A stretch of DNA of 64,000 bases from Mycobacterium sp. (GCF_029961025.1 NZ_JASBVP010000002.1:434001-498000); one strand, 5' to 3'. Counted from the stretch's first letter, positions 1 through 13,310 are shown. Notes: generated from the letters alone by a model not told the origin. Numbers and translations: made by a program.

Positions 1-55
1 ATCGCCGCCAGCGGCAGCGCGAGTTTCACCAGGCGCCTCGGGCAACACATGGCCG

Positions 56-129
56 TGGGCCTAGGAGGACTCGAACCTCCGACCTCTTCGTTATCAGCGA
101 AGCGCTCTAACCGCCTGAGCTATAGGCCC
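56..129 (-). tRNA. ileT: tRNA-Ile (anticodon GAT)
   Basis: Read on the minus strand this folds as a 74-nt tRNA. The seven-base acceptor stem is GGGCCTA paired with TAGGCCC, with discriminator A. U8-A9 precede a GCTC/GAGC D stem. The anticodon loop CTGATAA carries GAT, and the T arm contains GGTTCGAGTCC. CCA is not encoded. In mycobacteria an Ile tRNA lies just downstream of gyrA and the DUF3566 gene, as here. Confidence 0.96.
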
Positions 130-219
130 CTACTCGCGAGCGACGAGACTACCGCACTCATCGTCGACTCCCAATTCCACCACGTCGCTGCCGCTACCGG
201 ACAACCACGGGGCCGGTGT

Positions 220-1086
220 CTAATCTCGGTCGGCGAGGGTCACTTCGATCCCGCCGATGAGATCCGTCGTCAAGTTGTAGATCAGCGCACCGGCGGTGGC
301 CATGGCGGTGAGCAAAACGATGTTGACCAACCCGATCAGCAGCGCACCACCGAAAATGGTGCCGCTGGAAACGAGTTCTCCGCCACCGCCGGTGTTGCTG
401 TTCAGCAGGTCGCCGACGTTGCTGTTGAGTTTGTTCCACACGCCCATACCGCCGAGCACCAAATACAGGAACGCCACCGCGATCATCCAGACGAAGAACA
501 GCGCCACAGACAAAATCAAGGACACCTTCAAGGTGCTCCACGGATCGATGCGTCGGATCTGCATGCTCGCCCGCACTGGCCCGCGTGGTCGCCGTGCTAC
601 CTGCACCCTGGGATCCGCAACCACCGGCCGGTCGGTCCCGGGCGTGGCCCCCGGCGCACGCTCCGGCGGTGTTCTGCGCTGCGCCGAGCGTGGCAGCGGG
701 TCGGATAGGTCGGGCAACTCGCTGGTATAGGCCTCGCTGCGGGTGCGGTCGCGGTGTTCCGCGGCGGGTTCGGGCTCTCGGGGGTGGGGACCGGACCGCA
801 TGCCGGGCACGGGTACCTCCGAGACGAAGTAGGCCGGGCGAGGACCCGCCTCCGCCGGTTGGCCGGGCAAGCCGCTGCCGCTGCGTCCCGGTGGTTCCGG
901 TAGCGGACGGTGCGCCGGTGGCGGTTTCCGGGCGCCTCGCTGCCCCGGCGGCACGTCCGCGGCGTCCGAGACGCGTCCGGCGGCCGGCCCCGGCGGCGGG
1001 CGCCGGGAACCCTCCGGGTCGATCGGGGTGTTTCCGTTCGGGCTATCGCCCGGCCTGGGGTATCCCGGCTCGTTCGGTGGCGTCAC
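220..1086 (-). CDS. DUF3566 membrane protein (Rv0007-like)
   Basis: A 288-residue protein. The first ~180 residues are Pro/Gly/Arg-rich, low-complexity and probably cytoplasmic. Two hydrophobic segments follow, at about residues 186-213 and 245-272, with a short tail ending LADRD. This is the architecture of the actinobacterial DUF3566 protein encoded directly after gyrA (Rv0007 in M. tuberculosis). It starts 81 bp downstream of the gyrA stop on the same strand, so cotranscription with gyrBA is plausible. The molecular function is unknown; residence in the divisome or cell envelope is only suspected for the family. The repetitive N-terminus leaves the exact start uncertain. Confidence 0.85.
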   Translation of the reverse strand: MTPPNEPGYPRPGDSPNGNTPIDPEGSRRPPPGPAAGRVSDAADVPPGQRGARKPPPAHRPLPEPPGRSGSGLPGQPAEAGPRPAYFVSEVPVPGMRSGPHPREPEPAAEHRDRTRSEAYTSELPDLSDPLPRSAQRRTPPERAPGATPGTDRPVVADPRVQVARRPRGPVRASMQIRRIDPWSTLKVSLILSVALFFVWMIAVAFLYLVLGGMGVWNKLNSNVGDLLNSNTGGGGELVSSGTIFGGALLIGLVNIVLLTAMATAGALIYNLTTDLIGGIEVTLADRD

Positions 1087-1167
1087 CCCGGCTCCTTACC
1101 TCGCTGGGTACCCGGCCGCCCGGGCAGTAACGGTCTCGTCGTCTCGCGGCGGCTTGAGTTCTCGAGT

Positions 1168-4100
1168 TTAGTTCGGCGACTCCTGCGCGCCGTCGGGCTC
1201 CTCGGCATTGCGGGCAATCGCTAACAGTGTGTCGCCCTCGGCCAGGTTCATCAACCGCACCCCCTTGGTCTGCCGCCCGGCCTTGCGAATTTGCCGCGCC
1301 GCCGTTCGGATGACACCACCCGCCGATGTGATCGCATAGAGCTCACTGTCGTCGTCGACCACCAGCGCTCCGACCAGCCGGCCACGGCGTCGATCGTATT
1401 GGATTGTCAGCACCCCCTTGCCGCCCCGGTTTTGCACCGGGTATTCCTCGATCGCGGTGCGCTTGGCGTACCCTCCCGACGTCGCGACCAGCAGATACGT
1501 GCCTTCCCGAACCACGTTCAGCGACAGCAGCCGGTCGTCGGCGTTAAACCGCATGCCTTGTACCCCCGAGGTGGCGCGGCCCATCGGGCGTAACGCTTCG
1601 TCGGTGGCCGAGAACCTGATGGACTGGCCGTTGGCCGAGACCAACAGCAGGTCGTCGTCGGCCGAGCAGAGCACGGCACCGACCAGTTCGTCGTCGTCGC
1701 GCAGGTTGATCGCCACGATCCCACCCGAGCGGTTGGAGTCGAACTCGGTAAGCCGGGTTTTCTTGACCAGACCGTTGCGCGTCGCCAGCACCAGATAGGG
1801 TGCGTCGGCGTAGCTGTGGATCTGGATCACCTGGGCGATGCGCTCGTCGGGCTGAAACGCCAGCAGGTTAGCGACATGCTGACCCCGTGCAGTCCGAGAC
1901 GCCTCCGGCAGCTCATAGGCCTTGGCCCGGTACACCCGGCCACGGCTGGTGAAAAACAATATCCAGTCATGTGTCGAGCACACGAAGAAGTGCGCGACAA
2001 TATCGTCCTGCTTGAGTCCGGCGCCCTGCACGCCCTTTCCGCCACGCTTTTGGCTGCGGTATAGGCCGGTTTTGGTGCGTTTGGCGTAGCCGGTTTCGGT
2101 GATCGTGACCACGACGTCCTCGCGGGCGATCAAATCCTCGTCGCTGACTTCGCCGTCTGCCGCGATAATGCGGCTACGACGATCGTCGCCGTGTTTGTCG
2201 GCGATTTCGGCTAATTCGTCACGCACGATCGCCCGCTGGCGCTCGGGTTTGGCCAGAATATCTTCCAGATCGGCGATCTCGGCCTCGATTTTGGCCAGGT
2301 CGTCGATGATGCGCTGGCGTTCCAACGCGGCCAGCCGGCGCAGCTGCATATCCAGGATTGCCTGCGCCTGGATTTCATCGATGTCGAGTAGCTCGATTAA
2401 CCCGGCCCGGGCGACGTCGACGGTCTGCGAAGCCCGGATCAACGCGATGACCTCGTCGAGCGCGTCGAGCGCTTTGACCAATCCGCGCAGAATGTGGGCG
2501 CGCTCGTTGGCCTTGCGCAACCGGTAGTTGGTGCGGCGCACGATCACGTCAAGTTGGTGGTTGACGTAGTGCCGGATCAGCTGATCCAGCCGCAGCGTGC
2601 GGGGCACCCCGTCGACGATCGCGAGCATGTTGGCGCCGAAGCTGGTCTGCAGTTGGGTGTGCTTGTAGAGGTTGTTCAGCACCACTTTCGCGACGGCGTC
2701 GCGTTTCAACTCGATGACGATGCGCAGCCCGACCCGATCACTGCTCTGGTCTTCGATGTTGGCGATGCCGGCAAGCTTGCCGTCGCGAACCTGTTCGGCG
2801 ATCGAGGTGATGAAGTTGTCATGGTTGACCTGATAGGGCAGTTCGGTGATCACCAATGAAGTCCGGCCCCTGGAATCCTCCTCCACCTCGACCACGCCGC
2901 GCATCCGGATCGAACCCCGGCCCGTTTGGTAGGTCTCGGTGATGCCGTGCGAGCCGACGATCAACCCGGCGGTGGGGAAGTCGGGACCCTTGACGCGCTG
3001 CATGACGGCCGCCAACGTCGTTTCTTCGTCGGCATCGAAGTTGTCCAGGCACCAAAAGACGGCCTCGGCCAGCTCGCGTAAATTGTGCGGTGGAATGTTG
3101 GTTGCCATGCCGACCGCGATGCCCCCCGAGCCGTTGGCCAGCAAGTTGGGAAATCGGCTCGGCAGCACCGTCGGCTCTTGTACCCTGCCGTCGTAGTTGG
3201 GTATGAAATCGACGGTCTCTTCGTCGATTTCGCGCAACATCTCCATCGCCAAGGGGGTCAGCCGGGCTTCGGTGTTGTGGCTGACGAACCCGTTGGCGAT
3301 GAACGCATGGTCGCCGGTGTCGACGCGCAGGCTAAACACCGGTTGCACTCCGGCATCGGTCACCTTCGCCACCCGTGCGTAGTAAAACCGCCCGTCGGTC
3401 AGCTCCGCGGCGAGTGCGCGAACATCCGGATCGGCGATCCGCTTGAGGATCTGCCCGGAATCGGTCCGCCAGCGTTGTATGCGATCGAGGTCATGCCCTG
3501 CCAGCCAATCGCGATCGCTGCGGGTACCACCGGCATACCGGCGGATAAAGCGGGCCAACCCGGGAACACGGTCACCGTCGACCCCGGCGTCGCCGGGTGC
3601 CAGCGCCAAGATCGTCAGCAGATTTTTCTGCGCAGCGCCGCCAAAGCCGACCCGATGCGCAAAAAGTTCGACGTGCGCGCGGTTAGTGATGACAACACGG
3701 TGTTCCTCAGCGCCGTGCCGGTACCGCCGCGACACCACCCCGAACTCGAGCAACATCTGCTGGACATCGGCGGCTAATCGTGCGCTTGGTGTCGAGTAGC
3801 GAATTTCAACGGCCCGGGGCGTGGGAGTCCAACACGATCCGTCGCTCTCAAAAAGGGCTTGCAGGAAGGCCCGCTTGACCCTCGCGGGTGCCTGCCACAA
3901 CTCTTCGGGTACCGCGTCCGCGGCGGGTCGCTGTGTTGGCGGCGCGCCACGCGAGACCATCCGCGGTGCGTCGAACGTGCAATCGCCGATCCCGAGCGCG
4001 TGCGACTGTATTGCTTCATTCGGTCCCGGTGTGGCGAATTCCTCCGGCGGTGTCCGTTGCAGCACAACGTGGTCCCCTGGGCGGATTTCCCCGATCAATT

Positions 4101-4764
4101 TCCACAGCAAGGTTGGCACGCCGGCGACATCAACCAGGCACAGCAACGGATGATTGACGGTCCCGGTGATTTCATAACCCTCGGTGGTATGGACGGTGTA
4201 GGTCTGATGTTCTCCGGAATGGAATAACCGGTCGGCGATGACCGGGTTTCCGTTCCGGTCAAGCACCTTCATATCGATAGCGGTCTCCGAGTTGGGCTGG
4301 GCCGCCGAAACGATGTCGCCGATGCGCACCGACTGCCCACACGGCAACCGCACCAATGCGTCCTTGGTCAGGCAATATCTCATCGCCGCCGGCGGATCGT
4401 TACCGGGAGACCCGAAATTTCCCTGTCCGTCGACCAGCGGGTAGCGCATTGACCATGGCTGCGCCATACGTACCAAGGTGTCGTAGATCGACGCGTCGCC
4501 ATGAGGGTGATAGTTGCCCATCGTCTCGGCAACCGAACGCGCTGACTTGACATGACCGCGATCCGGGCGGAACCCGGAGTCAAACATCGCGTATAAAACC
4601 CGGCGATGGACCGGTTTTAGGCCGTCACGCACGTCGGGCAGCGCCCGGCCCACGATGACGCTCATTGCGTAATCGATGTAGCTGCGCTGCATTTCCTGCT
4701 GGATGTCAACCGGTTCCACCCGTTCAAGGGAACCGTCACCCGGCGGCAACGTCGTATCTGTCAT
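1168..4764 (-). CDS. gyrA: DNA gyrase subunit A, intein-containing
   Basis: A 1198-residue precursor made of an 831-residue gyrase A extein and a 367-residue intein. GyrA is the DNA breakage-reunion subunit of the A2B2 topoisomerase that introduces negative supercoils. The winged-helix region contains the quinolone-pocket segment [10 protein letters not shown], then the active-site Tyr130 in AAMRY. The intein follows that Tyr directly, and the extein resumes at TEARL. The C-terminal half has the six-bladed beta-pinwheel, including the gyrase box QRGGKG. It lies 62 bp (4765-4826) downstream of gyrB on the same strand, as in other mycobacteria. Enzyme activity requires splicing, because the intein separates the catalytic Tyr from the rest of its domain. 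The M/T/D start and high similarity to known GyrA support the ATG. Confidence 0.98.
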   Translation of the reverse strand: MTDTTLPPGDGSLERVEPVDIQQEMQRSYIDYAMSVIVGRALPDVRDGLKPVHRRVLYAMFDSGFRPDRGHVKSARSVAETMGNYHPHGDASIYDTLVRMAQPWSMRYPLVDGQGNFGSPGNDPPAAMRYCLTKDALVRLPCGQSVRIGDIVSAAQPNSETAIDMKVLDRNGNPVIADRLFHSGEHQTYTVHTTEGYEITGTVNHPLLCLVDVAGVPTLLWKLIGEIRPGDHVVLQRTPPEEFATPGPNEAIQSHALGIGDCTFDAPRMVSRGAPPTQRPAADAVPEELWQAPARVKRAFLQALFESDGSCWTPTPRAVEIRYSTPSARLAADVQQMLLEFGVVSRRYRHGAEEHRVVITNRAHVELFAHRVGFGGAAQKNLLTILALAPGDAGVDGDRVPGLARFIRRYAGGTRSDRDWLAGHDLDRIQRWRTDSGQILKRIADPDVRALAAELTDGRFYYARVAKVTDAGVQPVFSLRVDTGDHAFIANGFVSHNTEARLTPLAMEMLREIDEETVDFIPNYDGRVQEPTVLPSRFPNLLANGSGGIAVGMATNIPPHNLRELAEAVFWCLDNFDADEETTLAAVMQRVKGPDFPTAGLIVGSHGITETYQTGRGSIRMRGVVEVEEDSRGRTSLVITELPYQVNHDNFITSIAEQVRDGKLAGIANIEDQSSDRVGLRIVIELKRDAVAKVVLNNLYKHTQLQTSFGANMLAIVDGVPRTLRLDQLIRHYVNHQLDVIVRRTNYRLRKANERAHILRGLVKALDALDEVIALIRASQTVDVARAGLIELLDIDEIQAQAILDMQLRRLAALERQRIIDDLAKIEAEIADLEDILAKPERQRAIVRDELAEIADKHGDDRRSRIIAADGEVSDEDLIAREDVVVTITETGYAKRTKTGLYRSQKRGGKGVQGAGLKQDDIVAHFFVCSTHDWILFFTSRGRVYRAKAYELPEASRTARGQHVANLLAFQPDERIAQVIQIHSYADAPYLVLATRNGLVKKTRLTEFDSNRSGGIVAINLRDDDELVGAVLCSADDDLLLVSANGQSIRFSATDEALRPMGRATSGVQGMRFNADDRLLSLNVVREGTYLLVATSGGYAKRTAIEEYPVQNRGGKGVLTIQYDRRRGRLVGALVVDDDSELYAITSAGGVIRTAARQIRKAGRQTKGVRLMNLAEGDTLLAIARNAEEPDGAQESPN
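3274..4374 (-). other. GyrA intein (367 aa) with partly deleted homing endonuclease
   Basis: The intein starts at Cys131 directly after catalytic Tyr130 and ends with Ser-His-Asn before extein Thr. Splicing motifs are intact: Cys1 in block A, the block B TVNH motif, the block F region around FYYARVAKV, and the block G end [12 protein letters not shown]. This site is used by inteins of M. leprae, M. kansasii, M. gordonae and M. xenopi. Known full-length versions are about 420 residues and the M. xenopi mini-intein is 198, so this one is intermediate. One LAGLIDADG-type helix is recognisable ([11 protein letters not shown]). I see no counterpart of the first motif upstream of it. Splicing is likely active and homing is probably lost. 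Confidence 0.93.
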
Positions 4765-4826
4765 GTATTCCTCGTCAGCCGGTCAATAAAAAGAGCAGAC
4801 CCTCAGCTCTGCCCCGAAAGATCCAC

Positions 4827-6995
<2,169 letters not shown>

Positions 6996-7077
6996 TCACC
7001 GCGGATGTGGAGCCTGGCATGGGGTCAAGTGGTGGTTCCGACGGCTCTCAGGCCGCACCCAGCAGGCTCATCACGGC

Positions 7078-7641
7078 TTAACCATAGGTGTCGCGAGGCC
7101 CCCTGCCGCTGATATGCAGCGGACCTTTACGCCACGACGGGGCAGCCGGACCGGTAATTTTCAGTGATATCACCGCGCCCTCGCCCACGGCGGTGGCGAT
7201 CTTGGCCAACAGTTGAGCCTGCATCAACCTCAACTGTGTCGCCCACGCCGTGGATTCGGCCGTGATATGTAAGGTCCCGTCGCGCAGCGAGGTCGGAACC
7301 GCGTGGTCAGCGATCTGCTGGCCGACGATCGCGGGCCACTGACCGACTACGGCGCCCGCGGCGAGTCGCGTCGACCACCCCCGATTGCGGGTGAGTTTGC
7401 GCGCCGCGGTGCCCAATGGCTGCGGATCCCGCGGGTCCGGACCCGGGCCCGACCAACTTCGCCGGCCCCCGCGGCCGGCGACCGGACCCGACGACATTGG
7501 TGCCCTTTGGCCATCAGGCTCCCGGCGAGGCATGCGCGCGGCCCGGCGGGCCTCGTCGAGCGCTCGCCTGACCAGGTCCATTCCGGGCTGGTCGGAGCCG
7601 GAGACAACTTCGGGTTCACCCTCGCCAGCGATCACGGGCAA
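7078..7641 (-). CDS. DUF721 (DciA-like) protein, Rv0004-like
   Basis: A 187-residue protein with a Gly/Arg-rich N-terminal half. The conserved DUF721 domain spans about residues 80-187: PLGTAARKL, then [31 protein letters not shown] and the C-terminal [11 protein letters not shown]721 proteins include DciA, the ancestral bacterial loader or chaperone of DnaB. The mycobacterial homologue between recF and gyrB has been linked to replication. It overlaps the end of recF by 10 bp, so the two are translationally coupled. A role with DnaB is inferred from the family; the sequence itself shows only the domain and its position. Confidence 0.9.
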   Translation of the reverse strand: MPVIAGEGEPEVVSGSDQPGMDLVRRALDEARRAARMPRREPDGQRAPMSSGPVAGRGGRRSWSGPGPDPRDPQPLGTAARKLTRNRGWSTRLAAGAVVGQWPAIVGQQIADHAVPTSLRDGTLHITAESTAWATQLRLMQAQLLAKIATAVGEGAVISLKITGPAAPSWRKGPLHISGRGPRDTYG

Positions 7642-8771
7642 ACCACCGACCCGATGCCGTCGGGGCCGCGATCGATGACGACCTGCCGCGCCTCCCAGCC
7701 TGGTGGAAGGTCGTCAGCGGCCACCGCGGTCACCAGCACCTGTTCGGCCGCCGCCACCGCGGTGACCAATGCGTGCCTCCGGGCGGCGTCGAGTTCCGCA
7801 AACACGTCGTCAAGCAGCAACACCGGATCATCCCCATCGGCCCGCAGCAACTCATAGGCGGCCAACCGCAAAGCCAATGCTATCGACCACGATTCGCCAT
7901 GACTGGCGTAACCTTTAGCGGGTCGATCGTCGAGCCGTAATTCTAGGTCGTCACGATGCGGACCGGCCAGACAGATCCCTCGTTCGATCTCCGCGCTACG
8001 GCGCTCCCTGAGCGCAGCGAGCAAATCAGCTTCGATGGATTCCACATCGGTGCCGTCACCGATACCGTGATCCACGCTGGCGCGATACCGCAAGGACATC
8101 GAGGCCGTACCGGCTGCCAACAACCGGTACGTCTTCGCTACTTCGACAGCCAGATGATTGACCAAACTCATCCGCGAGGCGATCACCCTGGCACCAACAG
8201 CGGCCAGGCGCGCGTCCCAAACCTCGAGAGTGTCCAGCATGGCCGGGTCGCGCCGCCGGCGCGTTGCAAGCGTTTTCAGCAGGGCGGTGCGCTGGCGGAG
8301 CACCTTTTGGTAATCCGCTCGTACCGCCGCCATCGCAGGACGCCGCGTGATCACCAGCTCGTCGAGGTAGCGACGGCGCTCCGCCGGATCGCCCCGGACG
8401 AGGGCTAGATCTTCCGGGGCAAACAACACCGCACGCAACACCCCGAGCACCTGATGCGTGCTGCGCACCGGTGAACGGTTTAACCGCGCCTTGTTCGCGC
8501 GGCCCGGCGAAACCTCGAGATCAATCGCACATTCCCGGCCGTCGCGCACAATAATTGCCGACACGATCGCCCGTGACGTTCCGCGGCGAACCAACGGCAC
8601 ATCTGATGCCACCCGATGTGAGCTCAAGGTCGACAGATACCAGAGGGCTTCAATGAGATTCGTCTTGCCGTAACCGTTCGGGCCGACGAATGCCGTTCGG
8701 CCCGGTAGTAATTCCAGGCTGGCATGTGCCCAGGACCGGAAGTCGCACAGTGCCAAACTTCGGACGTACAC
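7632..8771 (-). CDS. recF: DNA replication/repair protein RecF
   Basis: A 379-residue SMC/ABC-like ATPase. Walker A is GPNGYGKTN (residues 30-38), the signature-like region is around YASHGESWS, and Walker B is [13 protein letters not shown]. RecF with RecO and RecR loads RecA at single-strand gaps and stalled forks. The start [14 protein letters not shown] is the family's usual N-terminus. It lies 194 bp downstream of dnaN and overlaps the DUF721 gene at its 3' end, giving the usual dnaN-recF-DUF721 order. Nothing is abnormal in length or motifs. Confidence 0.97.
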   Translation of the reverse strand: MYVRSLALCDFRSWAHASLELLPGRTAFVGPNGYGKTNLIEALWYLSTLSSHRVASDVPLVRRGTSRAIVSAIIVRDGRECAIDLEVSPGRANKARLNRSPVRSTHQVLGVLRAVLFAPEDLALVRGDPAERRRYLDELVITRRPAMAAVRADYQKVLRQRTALLKTLATRRRRDPAMLDTLEVWDARLAAVGARVIASRMSLVNHLAVEVAKTYRLLAAGTASMSLRYRASVDHGIGDGTDVESIEADLLAALRERRSAEIERGICLAGPHRDDLELRLDDRPAKGYASHGESWSIALALRLAAYELLRADGDDPVLLLDDVFAELDAARRHALVTAVAAAEQVLVTAVAADDLPPGWEARQVVIDRGPDGIGSVVCP

Positions 8772-8965
8772 CTGTTAAACGCTTTGCCGGACGGTTAGCA
8801 CACGCCGACAACCGGTAGTCGGACGGGCGCTTGGCGGGAAAATCCCCGGTTCTCTGTCATCTCTCTTCCGTTTGCCGGGTTATCGAACGACAGCAACGTG
8901 TAATCAGGCAGCTATTGCAGGATTGAAACCATCGCGTTAAATCCGCTCCCATCTCACACCGCCGA

Positions 8966-10165
8966 CTAGCCCGGCAACCGGACCGGCATCAGCAGGTAGA
9001 CGTAGTCGGTGTGCACTGCTGGGAACGGACCGGGCCCCTGCCGCCGCGCATCGTCGGGGTTCGCCGGCCGCAACACGGCTGGTTTGCTGGGCGCGGCAAA
9101 ACCGAAGGACACGTGCGTGGCGCGCACCGCTCCTAAACCGTCAGCCAGATATGTGGGGTTGAACGCAATCGTCAGGGGTTCCCCGGCGAAGTGGACCGGC
9201 AAAACTTCTTCCGCCCGTCCCAGGTCGTCGGCGCCGGCGGAAAGCCGCAGCGCTTCACCGCCGAACTCCATCCGCACTTGTGCACCCCGATCGGCAACCA
9301 ACGCAACTCGCTTAATCGCTTCGGTCAGCTCGGCAACACCGATCGTGGCCACCGCGGTGTGTTCCGTGGGCAACAACTGCCGAAACTTCGGAAAGTCCGC
9401 ACCCAGGAGTCGCGTCGTGCTGCGCTTTCCGTCACCGCTGATACCCAGCAGCCCGTCCCTGGCCGCCACCGATTCGCCGCCCAATGCCAGATGGATATCG
9501 GACATATCGGCGCCGGCTTTTGCGGCTTCAACGAGCGTTTTAGCGGGTACCAATACCGCCGTCTCGAACTCGGGTGACACTACCGACCAGGTGAACTCGC
9601 GCACTGCCAATCGGAATCTGTCGGTAGCGGCCAAAACGACTTTTTCGCCGTTGATCTCAACTCGAATTCCGGTCAGCATCGGCAGGGTGTCATCCCGGCC
9701 GGCGGCAACTGCTACCTGGCCGATCGCTTCGGCAAATACATCCGCGCGCACCGTCCCTGTCTCGGCAGGCATTGCCGGAAGCGCCGGATAATCCTCGATA
9801 GCCATCGTCGGCAGCGAAAACCGGGTGTTGGCGCAACGTAACGATACCAGGGAACCTGCAACGTCGAAATCCACGGGTTGATTCGGCAGCGCGCGGATGA
9901 TATCAAACAACAACCGCCCCGACACCAAAACCCGACCGGGAGAAATTATTTCAGCGGGAACTTCGGCCTCGGCAGAAACCTCGTAATCAAATCCGGAGAT
10001 GGTCAGGCCTTGATCCGAGCCGGTTAACAGCGCTCCGGCTAGCACCGGAACCGTAGGCCTGGTGGGCAGGGTCTTGGCCACCCAGGCGACGGCATCGGCG
10101 AAAGCGTCGCGCTGCAATCGAAACTTCAAGTCGGTGACGCCGACTCTGGTCATCGCCACGTCCAT
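8966..10165 (-). CDS. dnaN: DNA polymerase III beta sliding clamp
   Basis: A 399-residue clamp with three repeated clamp folds. Landmarks are [37 protein letters not shown], the [20 protein letters not shown] loop region, and the C-terminal [10 protein letters not shown]. The last element forms part of the hydrophobic cleft that binds polymerase, ligase and other partners. The dimer encircles DNA and holds DnaE on the template. The start [15 protein letters not shown] matches mycobacterial DnaN. It follows oriC and dnaA on the same strand. Length agrees with relatives (about 402). Confidence 0.97.
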   Translation of the reverse strand: MDVAMTRVGVTDLKFRLQRDAFADAVAWVAKTLPTRPTVPVLAGALLTGSDQGLTISGFDYEVSAEAEVPAEIISPGRVLVSGRLLFDIIRALPNQPVDFDVAGSLVSLRCANTRFSLPTMAIEDYPALPAMPAETGTVRADVFAEAIGQVAVAAGRDDTLPMLTGIRVEINGEKVVLAATDRFRLAVREFTWSVVSPEFETAVLVPAKTLVEAAKAGADMSDIHLALGGESVAARDGLLGISGDGKRSTTRLLGADFPKFRQLLPTEHTAVATIGVAELTEAIKRVALVADRGAQVRMEFGGEALRLSAGADDLGRAEEVLPVHFAGEPLTIAFNPTYLADGLGAVRATHVSFGFAAPSKPAVLRPANPDDARRQGPGPFPAVHTDYVYLLMPVRLPG

Positions 10166-10698
10166 ACCGTTCCTTCATCACCTCACGACAACCCTTACGA
10201 CAACAAGCGCGCCGACCGCCTCGGTAACCGGTCCCGCCAGCGGGGTGACGCCGGTGACCGGGTTGATTGGCGACTGTCGCCACGACGGCCGTACCGGCAA
10301 CCGTAGAGCGTCCGCGGTCAAGTTGAAAACTGGGACCCTGGGGACCGGGGTCGGTGATTAGTGATGACCGGAGCGGACCAGGGCGACGGTATGCACAAGA
10401 CCTGTTTTAACGATGTGCCAAGAGAAGTAACTCAGTAGCAGTAATAGGGGTTGTGGATGGTGGGGACAACCCGGTTTTTGGCTGCTGGGGCTGGGGGGAG
10501 GCTGTGAGTAATCCGGGGCAGGGCCGTGGTGGTTTGGCGGCGCCATGTGGGCAAAACCCGGGGTGACAGCCGGACTTCACAGCCGAACCGGGTGATTCGG
10601 GGAGGCCGTCCACAGCGATGTCCCCAGGGTTTGCCGGTGACTGCTGAGAAGCCGGCGACAACAGCCGGCGACGGTTTGCGGGCCGCGGTAACGGGAGG
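10166..10698. other. oriC: Probable chromosomal origin oriC (dnaA-dnaN intergenic region)
   Basis: A 533-bp gene-free stretch between dnaA and dnaN, the established oriC site in mycobacteria. It contains only weak matches to the DnaA box TT(A/G)TCCACA: CCATCCACA (complement of 10452-10460), TTGTCCCCA (complement of 10461-10469), CCGTCCACA (10606-10614) and ATGTCCCCA (10618-10626). A comparatively AT-rich patch lies near 10400-10450 and could be the unwinding element. Poor boxes are typical of mycobacterial origins. The assignment rests mainly on position. The open reading frames in this stretch show no protein family features. Confidence 0.82.
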
Positions 10699-12213
10699 TT
10701 ACCGTTTCGTGCGCTGGCGGATTCGGGTCGTGAGTTCTTTGACGTGATCGAATACTTCGCGACGCTCGGCCATCTCGGACAAGATTTTGCGCTGAGCGTA
10801 CATCACGGTGGTGTGGTCTCGGCCGAATGCCTGGCCGATCTTGGGAAGCGACAGGTCGGTGAGTTCGCGACACAAGTACATGGCGATCTGCCGCGACTGC
10901 GCCAGTGCCCGGGTTTTGCCGGGACCGCGAAGTTCTTCGACAGTGGTGTCAAAGTATTCTGCGGTGACCGCCATGATCGTCGCTGCGCTGATTTGCATCG
11001 TGGTGGCGTCGGCGATGAGGTCTCGCAACACCAATTCAGCGAGCGCTTTATCGATAGGTGTTTTGTTGAGGGAGGCGAAGGCGGTGACACGGATGAGTGC
11101 GCCTTCAAGTTCGCGGATGTTGCGCTCGATACTGCTGGCGATCAGTTCAAGCACGTCATCAGGCACCGCGAGGCGCTCCATCTGTGCTTTTTTACGCAAG
11201 ATGGCGATGCGGGTTTCCAATTCCGGCGGTTGAACATCGGTGATCAACCCCCATTCGAACCGGGTACGCAGGCGGTCCTCGAGCGTGGCGAGTTGTTTTG
11301 GAGGTCGATCGGATGTGATGACGATTTGCTTGTTGGCGTTATGCAGTGTGTTGAAGGTGTGAAAGAATTCCTCTTGGATTCCTTCTTTCCCTTCGATAAA
11401 TTGAATGTCGTCGACTAGGAGAATGTCCACGTCGCGGTAGCTGCGTTTGAAAGCAACTTTTCGGTCGTCGCGCAAGGAGTTGATGAAGTCGTTTGTAAAT
11501 TCCTCGGTGGAGACATACTTTACCCGCATGCCGGGGAACAGCCGTTGAGCGTAATTACCCGCCGCATGGAGAAGGTGAGTTTTACCGAGTCCGGACTCCC
11601 CCCAGATGAACAGTGGGTTATAGGCACGCGCCGGCGCTTCGGCAATCGCTAGCGCCGCCGCGTGGGCGAAACGGTTCGAGGCACCGATGACGAAGGTGTC
11701 GAAGGTGTAGCGGCGGTTGAGGCTGGTCGCGGCGCCACTGGCGGAGTCGTTGGTGTGGGGACGTTCGGTGAAGTAGGTCGGCCAACCCTGGGAGAGACCG
11801 TCGCGGGCGTCACCGCAGTCGTCGACTTCGTCGGCGATGACGTCGGCATCGTCGGGGTGGTGGGCGACATTGTCGTCGAGTTCATCGGCAGCCGGGGTTT
11901 GATCGCCGTCAGCCGGCGCGATGCGGACCCCGAGCTGAATTTGTTGTCCGAGGCGTCGGCTTAATGCGTCGGTGATTGGGGTGCGCAGATGACGTTCGAT
12001 CTCGTTTTGGACGAAACTGCTGGGCACCGAGAGCAGGGCAAACCCTTCAACGATGGTGATCGGCCGCACGAGGTTTAGCCATGCTCTTTGCTGAGGTGTC
12101 AAAGGGCTGGTGAGGGGTGTCCGGCCCGGCTCATCGGGAAGTGGTCCGCCGTTGAGTTCGGAAACGACTGCGTTCCAGACCGCCGCGAAAGTCGCACTGG
12201 GGTCATCGGTCAA
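10699..12213 (-). CDS. dnaA: Chromosomal replication initiator DnaA
   Basis: A 504-residue AAA+ initiator. Domain I (about 1-90) is the helicase/protein interaction domain. Domain II (about 95-165) is an acidic linker. Domain III has Walker [10 protein letters not shown] (205-213), Walker [10 protein letters not shown] and the arginine-finger region [10 protein letters not shown]. Domain IV holds the DnaA signature [14 protein letters not shown] (about 464-477), which binds DnaA boxes. It melts oriC and recruits DnaB. It is divergent from rpmH, and a cluster of DnaA boxes lies 54-86 bp upstream of its start, consistent with autoregulation. Confidence 0.98.
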   Translation of the reverse strand: MTDDPSATFAAVWNAVVSELNGGPLPDEPGRTPLTSPLTPQQRAWLNLVRPITIVEGFALLSVPSSFVQNEIERHLRTPITDALSRRLGQQIQLGVRIAPADGDQTPAADELDDNVAHHPDDADVIADEVDDCGDARDGLSQGWPTYFTERPHTNDSASGAATSLNRRYTFDTFVIGASNRFAHAAALAIAEAPARAYNPLFIWGESGLGKTHLLHAAGNYAQRLFPGMRVKYVSTEEFTNDFINSLRDDRKVAFKRSYRDVDILLVDDIQFIEGKEGIQEEFFHTFNTLHNANKQIVITSDRPPKQLATLEDRLRTRFEWGLITDVQPPELETRIAILRKKAQMERLAVPDDVLELIASSIERNIRELEGALIRVTAFASLNKTPIDKALAELVLRDLIADATTMQISAATIMAVTAEYFDTTVEELRGPGKTRALAQSRQIAMYLCRELTDLSLPKIGQAFGRDHTTVMYAQRKILSEMAERREVFDHVKELTTRIRQRTKR

Positions 12214-12782
12214 CGATAGATCCCCCTGATGTGTCTGGAACTATGAAGACCACAGCTATCACGGCACTGTCCACATAACTTATCCACAGGTGTGGACAGA
12301 CCGGTCCTTGTCCTCGCGCCAGTTACGCACGACAGCCTGCGGGACCGACATTGACCTCCGGTTACAGCCGGATCCGCCGTCCTCGCTTTGTTGTCGCGCG
12401 CCGTTCCATGCTGAAACGGCATTGCCTGAAGCTAACAGTTTTCGGCATGCGACGCCAACCATTCTCCAGGATTGGGGAAGTGTTCGTGTGGGCGGTGGGT
12501 GCGGATGTCGGCATCGAGGCCCGACCGAAGGGTCGGCTCGGTGGCGGGAGCGGAGTTTGACCGGTGGAACGACGGTCAGTACCCTCAAACAGTCGCCCCA
12601 ACGTTGGCGATACGGTCGCAATCCGGGTTGATGATCCGGTAATTGCGGTGACCGGCGGCGAGACAGCAAGCCGGGAAGGTTTGCTGAAGACTTTGTCGAA
12701 CCAGGGGTCTCTGGTCGGCGGTCGCGTGTGAACGACCGGATTGCTGGGCGAGATATCAGCCAGATGCGACGAGGAGCATGCC
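12214..12782. promoter_or_regulatory. Divergent dnaA / rpmH promoter region
   Basis: A 569-bp gene-free interval between the divergent genes dnaA and rpmH. Open frames here (for example 12280-12669 minus) lack family features and are taken as chance. Both promoters must lie here. Apart from the DnaA-box cluster annotated separately I could not fix -10/-35 elements with confidence. The AAGCCGGGAAGG segment near 12670 and the GACGAGGAGC ribosome-site-like sequence just before the rpmH GTG are visible. Confidence 0.7.
12267..12299. promoter_or_regulatory. Cluster of three DnaA boxes upstream of dnaA
   Basis: Three boxes lie within 33 bp. CTGTCCACA at 12267-12275 matches 8 of 9 bases of TTGTCCACA. 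TTATCCACA at 12280-12288 is a perfect box. An inverted CTGTCCACA (written TGTGGACAG) lies at 12291-12299. They start 54 bp upstream of the dnaA start codon and are far better matches than any box found between dnaA and dnaN. They suggest DnaA autoregulation or a second DnaA-binding module of a bipartite origin. Confidence 0.8.
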
Positions 12783-12926
12783 GTGGCCAAGGGCAAACGG
12801 ACTTTCCAGCCGAATAACCGGCGCCGGGCGCGGGTACACGGTTTCCGGGTTCGAATGCGTACCCGAGCGGGGCGGGCGATAGTTTCGAACCGGCGGCGCA
12901 AGGGGCGTCGCTCGTTGACTGTTTAG
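12783..12926 (+). CDS. rpmH: 50S ribosomal protein L34
   Basis: A 47-residue basic protein, (V)[19 protein letters not shown]..., with the invariant L34 core FQPNNRRRA and the terminal GRRSLTV. It is part of the large ribosomal subunit. The GTG start at 12783 is preceded by GACGAGGAGC, a good ribosome site. The upstream in-frame ATG at 12741 would add unrelated residues and is rejected. It is the first gene of rpmH-rnpA-yidD-yidC-jag-rsmG, transcribed away from dnaA as in most bacteria. Confidence 0.97.
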   Translation: MAKGKRTFQPNNRRRARVHGFRVRMRTRAGRAIVSNRRRKGRRSLTV

Positions 12927-12947
12927 TTCGGCTACGGGTTCGTCGCG

Positions 12948-13310
12948 GTGCTTCCGGCGCGCAATCGCATGAGGCGGTCGAGAGACTTCGATGCGACGAT
13001 GAAGTTCGGAATCCGGGTGGCGCAACCGGACATCGTGATCCATGTGCGGTTGAGGAGGGAAAACTCGGAATCGTGTGGTCCGCGGATCGGCTTCATTGTC
13101 GGAAAGTCGGTTGGCTCGGCGGTGGAACGGCATCGGGTCGCGCGCCGATTACGGCACATTGTCCGCTCGGTGCTAGAAGAGCTGGATCAATCTGAAGACG
13201 TGGTGATTCGTGCCCTTGCAGGCAGCCGCAATGCTACATCGGCGCGGCTGGAGGAGGAACTGCGCGCGGGGTTGAAACGTTGTCGTGAGTTGGCTGGAGC
13301 CCGGCGGTGA
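12948..13310 (+). CDS. rnpA: Ribonuclease P protein component
   Basis: A 120-residue basic protein with the RnpA fold. The N-terminal [13 protein letters not shown] resembles the family start, and the RNR-type helix is represented by [16 protein letters not shown] (about residues 60-75). It assists the RNase P RNA in 5' maturation of tRNA precursors. Translation starts at a GTG 21 bp after rpmH, and the gene overlaps yidD by 4 bp. The second residue of the usual RNR motif reads H here, a variation common in actinobacteria. Confidence 0.95.
   Translation: MLPARNRMRRSRDFDATMKFGIRVAQPDIVIHVRLRRENSESCGPRIGFIVGKSVGSAVERHRVARRLRHIVRSVLEELDQSEDVVIRALAGSRNATSARLEEELRAGLKRCRELAGARR

Noticed and set aside
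3085..3777. Long plus-strand open frame opposite gyrA
   Set aside because: It is a shadow of the gyrA coding strand in high-GC DNA. It has no family motif, no ribosome site and crosses the intein boundary.
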